The notes under the pieces: model-generated
Told to the model about the DNA's origin: nothing
What the model saw: only the letters and a program-made list of their open reading frames with translations
The model's database searches: none
Made by a program: the position numbers and the translations under genes
Shown: positions 56,099 to 64,000 of the stretch, one piece after another
How the letters are laid out: every line of letters begins with the position of its first letter
Position numbering within the stretch: the first letter of the stretch is position 1
Assembly: GCA_030248215.1 (NCBI GenBank)
Contig: JASANG010001558.1
Coordinates: forward strand, 1 to 64,000
Reading direction: 5' to 3'
DNA length: 64,000 bases
From: Enoplolaimus lenunculus
Taxonomy: Eukaryota > Nematoda > Enoplea > Enoplida > Thoracostomopsidae

Positions 56099-56347
56099 CA
56101 AAGCTGTGAATATGTTTCTGTGTGACACATCACAGCTTGCTTGTGACCGCCAAAACTTTTTTGGCAATCTGAAATATGCTGTCCTGGAAAATAAGCCCGA
56201 TTTTTGTGAAAAAAAGGTAGTACATGAATTTAACTTTCAAAATTTGTTCGAGTCCCTTGTTTCTAAACTTTACACGTTACACATCAAATATATTTTCAAA
56301 ACATATCTTTTTCTATGGCCCGGTTAGGGGCACTTTAACAACTTGTT
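56099..56347 (+). repeat. Right arm of the perfect inverted repeat
   Basis: See the left arm. Both arms carry a TTAA nine bases in from the outer end (55229-55232, 56335-56338), so a TTAA-targeting foldback element is possible. Confidence 0.9.
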
Positions 56348-56976
56348 TCACAACTTTACAAAAGTAACTTTGTTCTGATACGGGTATAGATACTGAAAAG
56401 ATCGAACAACAAACAAAATTGAATTGATACTAACTTACCAACATTATTAAGTCACTCATAACCACTAACTTACCAAGATTATTAAGTCACTCATAACCGA
56501 TGCACCAACCCCACCAATTATTATTTTAATCCATCCGCATTCATGATAGTTTGCTCTACCTAGCTATGTATATTCCTGTTTTTAAAACAATTTTCTTTAC
56601 AGATTTTAAAAAAGTCAACGCACAATATGACGAAAAACCAGATAATGTAGCATCAACTGTTGCATAACAATACGCTAAGCCAACACACTGGGCAATGCTG
56701 AAAAAATAATTGTTGGCTCTATGTACCGGGGCTGCGTAGTTTTATAGTTTACTTCGACGCCGTTTATCTGAGTCAAAATACGAAGAAAATTTGCACAAAA
56801 ATTAGAGCAAATTTTCGCCTAGTTTGCTACTACAGAATTTGAATGGAACCTGTCATTGTATGTAGTAAGCTTATAGTATGATGTTGCTACATGCGATAAA
56901 TTATACATATCTAAACTAGCTGCATGAAAATATGAACGATTTTTAGAATCAAAAATTTTGGGTAAAACATATTATA
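56348..56976. other. Unassigned piggyBac interior
   Basis: A short direct repeat (ACTTACCAA-ATTATTAAGTCACTCATA) at 56434-56500. No further transposase motif seen. Confidence 0.45.
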
Positions 56977-57031
56977 AATAAATAAATAAATAAATAAAAT
57001 AAATAAATAAATAAAAAATAAATAAATAAAT
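56977..57031. repeat. AAAT microsatellite
   Basis: TAAATAAATAAATAAA with one interruption. Confidence 0.95.
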
Positions 57032-57567
57032 AAGAGACACTACCGTGTCCTTATGATATTCAGTCCTTTTACACTCGGAACTAATGCAAATTCTGTGGAT
57101 GATCACGTCTAATTATCAAAATCCCAAAAAAGCCATGCTGAAAATACGCTACAGAGTCCAGCGGAACGTGTGGGATACAGATATATGCATAGATCCTGCG
57201 ATATGATGTGTACAATGCCGCAGTTTCATCCATAGAGGTTCTGCTACTTAGATGACTGGTTGGGCAGAAGGAATGGAATTCAGACAAAGCATGACACATA
57301 CGCTGTAGTAATGTTCGCGCTTTATAGTTGAAACTACATAGTATCTACACATGTTGGTTGGTGGGCGAATCAAAATGTATTATTTGCCGGGCCGTTGAGG
57401 GTTAAAATTTAACATTTCACGCGATGCATTTGTAACACTTTAACAACGTCCCTATTACAGTATTCTATGTTTTGTAGCATTGTGTTTAGTTGCAATATTC
57501 GTTTGGCCCGTGTTCCTTTTAAGGGTACCAAGTTTTACATAGGTGCTATAAAACAGTTGGCTAAGAT

Positions 57568-57898
57568 CAGGGATGGGAGTCTCAGTCTCAGTCTCAGCAA
57601 GTCTCGGCGTTTGGCATTGGTAGGTCTCGGTTTCTTAAATCTCAGTGGTTTGGAACGGCACCAGAAGTCAAGGATTCAGCAAATGCTGGTAGACCTGTAA
57701 AAAGCAGAAATTAATATTGTTGAAGCAAGTAATGCCTGATGAAAAAATTTATCTATAAATCTATGAATTTTCATAGCTACGTAATAATTATTAGCAGATA
57801 TTCTGACAACACACAAAAAACCTACGAAAACAGCATTAGTGAATACCAAAAGCGGACCGAGATCGACACATTTCATAGCCGGTCTCAACCCATCCCTG
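57568..57898 (+). mobile_element. hAT-K element, complete
   Basis: 331 bp, CAGGGATGGGAGTCTCAG to CTCAACCCATCCCTG. Flanks GCTAAGAT and GCTCGGAT agree at 6 of 8. Subterminal GTCTCAGTCTCAG repeats. Confidence 0.8.
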
Positions 57899-58105
57899 GC
57901 TCGGATTAAGGCTCTTATTTTTGCTTAAGCTTAGCCTTAGTTATATACCCATTTTAACACTGAAGTTTAGGTTTAATCTCGGGAATAAAACAAATATGCT
58001 TAGACATATTCTGGTACACCGCTAACACTCGTCGTCTATATCTGGTTTTTCAGAGTTATTGTAACCTAAACACAATGTGAACGTACACGGTTGCATGCAA
58101 ACATT
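57899..58105. repeat. Paralogue of 26986-27192
   Basis: TTATTTTTGCTTAAGCTTAG, ACTCGTCGTCTA and TTATTGTAACCTAA blocks in the same order as the other locus. Confidence 0.7.
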
Positions 58106-59782
58106 ACATTACATGTTTGACAGAAAAAATATGTAAAAGTATAGTCAATCAGTTCGATGGTATTTAGCATAAATACGAATGATGGTATCAATTTTTTGAA
58201 GTTTTTTAAATGTCATAACCGGCAAGTTAAAATGCCAGACCCGGATGTCGATTTTTTGCCGGAGCCGGATATCCGGTTGCACTCTGAATATATATATAGT
58301 TGTATATATTAATTTTATTAAAAAGTAAAGTGTGTATGACTTTTGACTTTTGTTGCAGCATATATATGCCTGTTTGTATTGTTCACAGTTTCAGTAAAAA
58401 TTTCTCGTATAAAAATATTTGTCACTGCGTGAAGGGTAACCTTGAACCAAATATCGCGCTATATTTGAAACTTTGTGGGGCTAAACATTACTGCTTACCG
58501 CCATGAATTAAAATACTATTTGTAGACTTTGTTATTCGTTTAAGGGTAAACCTTAAAGTTTTCAATTCCAGTCACATTTTGATAACCAGCTGAATAATTC
58601 GCTATGCTAGATGTTCTTCGAGCAGCAAATGATAACATTTGAAAAAACAAATCAACTGCAAACGAACCAAACGACGAGCAACATCCAAGTTAAATCATCT
58701 TAAGGACTCATAACCGAAAAATCAATTCTGGTATCGGAATAACAGTCAGTTGATCGGAATCGGAACCCAAAAATTATCGGAATTTTAGCCGGAAACGGAA
58801 TTCTGTTGTAACCTTGATATCCGGCCAGTGTATAGCACACGGCTACAAATTTTCCAAGGTGGAAATCCATAGCCAGTACAGGGTGTAACAGGCAGGGTGT
58901 AACCGGATATCCGTTTCCGGTAAGAATCGGTATCCGTTTCCGTTATAGAAATAATGGAAATTCTGTTGTTTTTGGGTTCAAAATCAGTTATAAATCGTTG
59001 TATATATCTCACAATAATTTTTCGTCGCAAATATGTTGCATTTGTCCGATATGAAATACAAATTACGAAATACATTCAAAATCATAAAAGTTTCGGCCCA
59101 TGTTACGATACAAGCCGTCCTATTGTCCCGGGACAGCAAAATACTAAGAGTGCAAACATATGCCTCCTGTTTACATTTGCGCAGTCAAATATATAATATA
59201 TAATATATAATATATAAAAATATAAATTTGGTACTGAGAATGTGGCGTAGTAGGGGCAGTTTTTCATTTTCTCGGGGGAGGAGTCTGCTGCACCCCTGAC
59301 CCCATATATAGCACCCCATTACCCCCGGAAAAAAGGGACGCTGAAGCTATAAGCCGGATTAGGATTCCAATAATGAATTGCTCAGTGTGAGGTATATGGG
59401 GGCGACGGCCCCCCATACTGCTTAGGGACTCCTCAACTTGCGGGGGGTCAGGGGGCGACAGCCCCTCGGAGAATTCAGTTAAAGAAAACTTTTCTATGTG
59501 GAGTAGGAAAACAGTGGCCAAAGTTTCAATGCATCGGACATTTGTTTGTAAAATTTTTGAAAGGTCGATGGATATATGCGCGACTCAATTGTGTTGGTTG
59601 GAAAATAACACATTTTTGGAACTTTCACACTTCAATATTCGTTTGCCGTTTCGGTTATTTTGATCACTACCCATTTCCGTTTTATTTCTACTATCCATTT
59701 CTGGCCAATGTTACCCTAAAGACCGTCCCGTTGTTCTGGGACAGCAATGTACCAAGAGTACCCGCAACAAATATTATTGGGA
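58106..59782. other. hAT-B remnants and unassigned DNA
   Basis: CCGGATATCCGGTTGCACTC (58270-58288), a CGGAATCGGAA relic (58735-58810) and CAGGGTGTAACCGGATATCC (58893) are ends without partners. An AT run lies at 59188-59225. A GC-patch pair at 59395-59465 resembles 51890-52065. TGGGACAGCAA words occur at 59131 and 59738. No gene. Confidence 0.5.
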
Positions 59783-59970
59783 CAGTGAGGACAGTTGGAC
59801 AGCGGGACACTGGACAGCGGGACAGTTGGGCAGCGTGGCAGTGCGGAACAGCGGGACAGTTGCCCGCGGGACAGTGCGAGACAGCGGGACAGTTGGACAG
59901 GGGGACAGCGGGACTGCGGAATAACGGAACAGTTGGTCAGCGGGACAGTGCGGGACAGCGGGACAGTTGA
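59783..59970. repeat. GGGACAG minisatellite
   Basis: Units of about 10 and 20 bp built on GGGACAGTTGGACAGC. The same family as 63677-64000. Confidence 0.9.
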
Positions 59971-60580
59971 GACAGTTGTTTTTGTAAGTATATGTTAAAT
60001 TTCAAGCCACTTTTGGGTTTTACCTAATATCAAAGCCTCCCAATTGCTGCCACCCCGCTAGCAAAGCGAGGTTGACGCTAGACGTATTCTTGTATTATAT
60101 CATACGGTAAAAGAAAGCTTTCAATTTGACGCCGTAACTTTGTCTCCACTACCGACGAAACCTGGTGAGTGAACCGAACAAGATGCGTTTGTAGTTTTAC
60201 ATTGAATCTCGTGGAAAAACTTCAATTCTGAAATCCATTCATATATTCAAATGCTGCAATTTTCGATCTTTTCGGACATAATGTGTCGTGGTGGACATAT
60301 ACACACGGTCACTGTTAATGTGTCGCATGTAAATTAGTTACATGTCATCTAAAGACGTTATTTTTATATCATATTTAGTTGCAAATTATATTTAATAATC
60401 GTTTAATAATTTTCCATTTTTCAATTATTTTTTTCCGGCCAACAACCCTATCCGCGGGTATTGAATTTCAAAGCGCTGGCAAAAACTTGTGATTCTTTTC
60501 TCGCCTGAAGTTTTCATAAAAACGGCAAAAAGTGGTTTTCCGGCTGAATTAGGCCCATGCACGCGGGAATACTTTTCAAA
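59971..60580. other. No recognised feature
   Basis: A short D-like scrap (CCCCGCTAGCAAAGCGAGG) at 60052. Otherwise nothing. Confidence 0.45.
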
Positions 60581-61010
60581 TACTGTAGTGACCCGAATAA
60601 GAGGGGGGACTGATATCTATTTGGCCTCTCCAGAGGGTACCCCCTGTTATTCGATTACGGACTGTTATTTATTTTTAACCCATGCTCCGCCGCCCTTCGT
60701 TACTGATATATATCCGGTACTGCAATTATCCGTTGAATTAAACGTTTATTTATCTTGTGTCAATAGCTTGAGCGATAATTCAAGGATATACTTAGGAACG
60801 TACTTTCAAATTTTAGGTACGCTTTAAAATTTCGAAGGCAAATTATTTGGTCCTGGAGTCATTTATGCGCTAAAATTAGGGTTAATTGACATTTATGTAC
60901 TCTAATTAGTGTTTAGGGACTCTATCCGCTTACGGACTCTTATTAGGGATAAGGACTCCTATTGATTCGGACTCGAAATGGGGACCCCTCTTATTCATGT
61001 CAATACAGTA
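60581..61010 (+). mobile_element. P1 element, longest copy
   Basis: 430 bp including the TA at both ends. CTGTAGTGACCCGAATAAGA on the left, TCTTATTCATGTCAATACAG on the right. The right third has repeated GGACTC/TTAGGG words. No transposase was seen. Confidence 0.9.
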
Positions 61011-61383
61011 CATTTGAACGGAAATTTTTGGACTACACCTTATCATATAGCATTTGGAAACCTTCTTCGCTGTTTCTATAGAGGTTGTATTTTTCTTTGG
61101 CTTGGAACAATGTGTTCACAAGTTTTCTGAATAAAATTTTAAGACAAATTTCAACGAAGCGGTAAAGAAGTGTGTGATACGATATTGACTATAATAATTT
61201 CTTACAAAGTCGAGCGTTTTGATTCACTGATCATGATCATCCATAGCAAACAACCTAATTTTGCCTGTGATAGGTGTAATGCGCAGTATAATCCGGTGTT
61301 ACATTTTTTAATCTATGGTCTGTTTTCAAAGTTACCAATAAACAGTTTTATGTAACGTAATTTGTGTGATTACATCTGTACAC
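61011..61383. other. No recognised feature
   Basis: No gene or element supported. Confidence 0.45.
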
Positions 61384-62843
61384 CAGGGTGAGACCGGATA
61401 TCCGGCTCCGGCAAAAAATCGGCATCCGGTTCCGGCATTTTTTCTTGCCGGATATTTGTTTATAAATTTGAACAAATGAAACTAATTGACTTAGATTGAC
61501 TTACTTTTATATCTTTATTGTGTCATAATTGTGTTATGTAAACCATTTTAAAGTTTTCAATAAGGTATGTATATGAAATAGCAGGGTGGTAACAGCAAGA
61601 ATAGGAGGTCTAAAAAGGTATATGCCGTAATAAGTGAGCTGCCAAGTTATCAATTTTATTGATTATCTGCATGCATATCTATTAGTTATAACTCAAGTAA
61701 CTGAAACTACATTGACTGTGGAAACCAGTTTTATATTTGCTTCAATCTTAAGGCGATTAGTTCAGTCAAGAGTGGATGATCACTATTTATAAGAAGAGTG
61801 TGCAACTGGGTGCATTCTGTGTATTGAAGAATATACCCGGCACGCGTTGCGTTTTTGGCCTACCCCCCTTGTTTAGGGGGTGGGTCTGTATGCAGTTTTA
61901 TATCGTAATAATGCTAGGAGCAAATTGTACCCCCCTTGTTTAAGGGGGGTAGGTGTACTGAAGCATACTGTTAATCTCTTGCTTAAACCCCCCTGATTGA
62001 GGGGGGTCGAACAAAAATGCAACGCGTGCTGGTACATTCTTTAATACCCAGAATGTACCCAGTTGCACACTCTTGTTATAAAGAGTGATCATTCACTCTT
62101 GGTTAAGTTGAGAACAAGTGTAACTTCCCATTCGGAATTTTTTCTCAGAACGTAGCTCCCATTTCAAAATTCCGGCTAGGCCTCTGGTTGTATGCCGGCC
62201 ACATTGTACTTTACGTTGTGTTAACGTGAAAATAAGCCAAAACTAAGCTTAAGCGAAACAATAGCCTTAAATCCTAAGCTACATACACCTCTATTTTATA
62301 GTATCTTACAAAAACTGGATGCCCGACCGCAAAAGTAAAACGGGCCAAACAAATATTGCAACTGAACGCAACGTTGCATAAACAGAATATTGGAATAGGT
62401 TCTTTGTTAAAGTGTTAAGCTTTGTCTCGAAAACACTATTAATATAGGCCACAGAAGGAAGAATTGTGAGTTACGTTCTGATATCTGAATGCTACTTAGA
62501 TACTTTATCTTAGTTTTTTGCGTGAATTTCAGATATTTGCGGAGATAAATAATTAAAAAAATGTATGTATTTGTGGTAATTTTTGAGTGATAGGCTATGA
62601 ATTTATGAAAAAACGCGTAATTAGTGCGCTCAACCAGTAATTCAAACAGTAATATGATTTAATAAACCAGAATACAAACTATAAACTTATAAAGAAATAT
62701 GAGATTAAATAAACAATCGAATTAACTATCCGGCTCCGGCTCCGGCCGGATATTAGATTATCCGGCTCCGGCTCCGGCCGGATATTAGATTATCCGGCTC
62801 CGGCTCCTACTCCGTCGGTTTCTGGTATCCGGTCGCACCCTTT
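61384..62843 (+). mobile_element. hAT-B long copy with C insertion
   Basis: CAGGGTGAGACCGGATATCC on the left. On the right are three tandem TATCCGGCTCCGGCTCC units, then CCGGTATCCGGTCGCACCC. Its blocks align with 20391-22022. No octamer duplication was found, so the outer limits are uncertain. Confidence 0.65.
61767..62101. mobile_element. C element nested in hAT-B
   Basis: CAAGAGTGGATGATCACT to CACTCTTG, with flanks GTTCAGTC and GTTAAGTT agreeing at 6 of 8. Inner ACGCGTTGCG arms. The centre has three C-run/G-run hairpins (for example CCCCCCTTGTTTAGGGGG). Confidence 0.75.
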
Positions 62844-63552
62844 TAAACTACTGCAACTTGAAGACAGGAACCTTATCATGTTATCGCAAAAAATTTCTCA
62901 CGGGGAACGTACGTCCGCTCGACCCCCTCGAGATCCGGTAGCGCCCGCGTTCTGAGTAGACCGCCACAGAGAAGGCTTAAATTTTAGACAATTGTTTTGT
63001 TGTGATAGGCTTAAGCTTTGTTTTAGGACTCTTAAACTTAGGAATATGTTTTGGTCCTTACATTGTTAAAAGTATTAATATTGATCCAAGTTTTCGCGAC
63101 CCGCTGTAGTCTTAATGTATCGGAACATAATGCCAATTTGGCTTTTCATAACCTTTCTTGATGATTTCAATTATTTTGATTTTTTTAAGACTTGAATATA
63201 TACGTTCACTTTTTGTGATCTTATATGAACTACTGCGGAACCAAAAATGTATTATTTTCAAAGTTCAGAAATTTATAATTTTTTATGTACTACTGTGTAA
63301 CAGCCGCTCGCTGAGTTGAATTGTGTTATTGTTGTGTTGGAAGACTTGTTTAGCGTGCCTAATTTACTGTTATTTTTTAATTGCTTTTGATTAATAATAA
63401 AAACTCAGATTATTAAAAAGCTCGTTTTCCTTTAATAATTTTCCAATAATCACGCAGATATTTTGACTCAGGATTACGGAATTTCATTTCGCCAACTCCA
63501 GCTACTTTAGTGATGAAACACTGTAAATGATTTCAAAATTTTTTACACAATA
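62844..63552. other. No recognised feature
   Basis: GGCTTAAGC/TTAGGAATATG words near 62990-63050 recall a G interior. No gene. Confidence 0.4.
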
Positions 63553-63676
63553 AAATTTTGGATATCCAGCGGATATACAGATATCTGGATATATCCGGAT
63601 ATCCGGATACACGTTTCATTTCGTATGCATATCCGGGTATTATTCATATACAGATATCCGGAGATCCGGTGCCCAT
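63553..63676. repeat. GGATATCC-rich block
   Basis: Overlapping GGATATCCAG/GATATCCGG words, hAT-B-like but without an end. Confidence 0.6.
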
Positions 63677-64000
63677 CTATAGTTGGGACAGCGGGACAGC
63701 TGAGACAGTTTGGAGTTGCAAAGCTGGGGCAATTGGGACAGTTGGCACAGCGGGACAGCTGGGACAGTTTGGAGTTGGACAGCTTGGATAACTGGGACAC
63801 CTGGGACAGCGGGGCAGTTGGGACAGCGGAACAGTTGGTACAGCGGGACAGTTGCGATAACGGGACAATTGGACAGTCGGAACGGTGGGAACAGTCGGAT
63901 AGCAGAACAGTTGAGACTGTGGGACAGTTGGGACAGCTCGGATGGCGAAACAGTTGGGCCAGTGGGACAGTTGGGACAGCGGACAGTTGGGACTGTCGAT
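63677..64000. repeat. GGGACAG minisatellite, runs off the window
   Basis: Units of GGGACAGTTGGGACAGCG with variants. The P/S/C-rich frames on the minus strand are artefacts. Confidence 0.95.

Larger units (their letters stand above)
52501..57401 (+). mobile_element. Decayed piggyBac transposon, 4.9 kb
   Basis: TTAA at 52497-52500 is followed by CCCTCAATGGCCC, and CCGGGCCGTTGAGGG ends at 57401 before TTAA. The ends match over 13 bp with one difference, and CCCT-type ends at TTAA are the piggyBac hallmark. Subterminal TCTACAYRTGTAGACAT-like words occur at 52518, 52928 and 54206. Inside lie a transposase fragment (54618-54800), a perfect inverted repeat (55220-56347), a hAT-A piece, a 20-bp array and an AAAT microsatellite. 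The insertions explain the length beyond the roughly 2-3 kb usual for the family. Confidence 0.65.

Noticed and set aside
55240-56327. The same 80-residue protein encoded twice in opposite directions
   Set aside because: It follows from the inverted repeat. No family motif, no homologue recognised and no independent coding evidence.
1-64000. Retroelement, LTR or virus-like genes
   Set aside because: No reverse transcriptase, capsid, envelope or integrase-like motif was seen in any frame, and no paired LTR-like long direct repeats were noted.

Overview
The window looks like non-coding-rich genomic DNA of an invertebrate animal. The evidence is one unmistakable animal gene with GT-AG introns, a neuronal calcium sensor EF-hand protein, set in tens of kilobases of short DNA transposons, minisatellites and microsatellites. 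I cannot name the phylum from sequence alone. No bacterial operon, rRNA, CRISPR array, retroelement reverse transcriptase or viral gene was recognised.

Layout. 1-34 kb is intergenic: two satellites at the left edge (100-bp and 120-bp units), then a patchwork of small inverted-repeat elements with simple repeats between them. 34.98-40.74 kb holds the only gene I support: three coding exons (34997-35107, 38355-38627, 40553-40741) giving a 190-residue protein of the recoverin/visinin/neurocalcin group. Its introns carry transposons and a 13-copy, 60-bp minisatellite. 40.7-52.5 kb is mostly minisatellites with scattered elements. 52.5-57.4 kb looks like one decayed piggyBac transposon with TTAA-flanked ends, a transposase fragment and a perfect 249-bp inverted repeat inside. 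57.4-64 kb is again short elements, ending in a GGGACAG minisatellite that runs off the window.

Mobile elements. By comparing copies and their flanks I sorted the short elements into families (labels are mine). With 8-bp target-site duplications: A (ends CAGGGTGCAACCGG), B (CAGGGTGCGACCGG), D (CAGGCCCGTAGCC), E (ends in CGACCGGATCC), K (CAGGGATGGG), C (AAGAGT...), G (GCCCATGTATAGAACAGG, with an internal TTAGGC array) and H (ACGACAATTCGTCG). A, B, D, E and K look like hAT. With TA duplications: M1, M2 and P1 (Tc1/mariner-like). With TTAA: the large piggyBac element and a 263-bp piggyBac-type MITE carrying a tRNA-like A/B-box core. Several insertions are nested, and one has a matching empty site elsewhere in the window.

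Most open reading frames here lie in tandem repeats whose period is a multiple of three, or in transposon bodies, and are not genes. The most unusual items are the MITE with a tRNA-like core, the perfect inverted repeat in the piggyBac carcass, the satellite grown inside a G element, and the empty/filled site pair.
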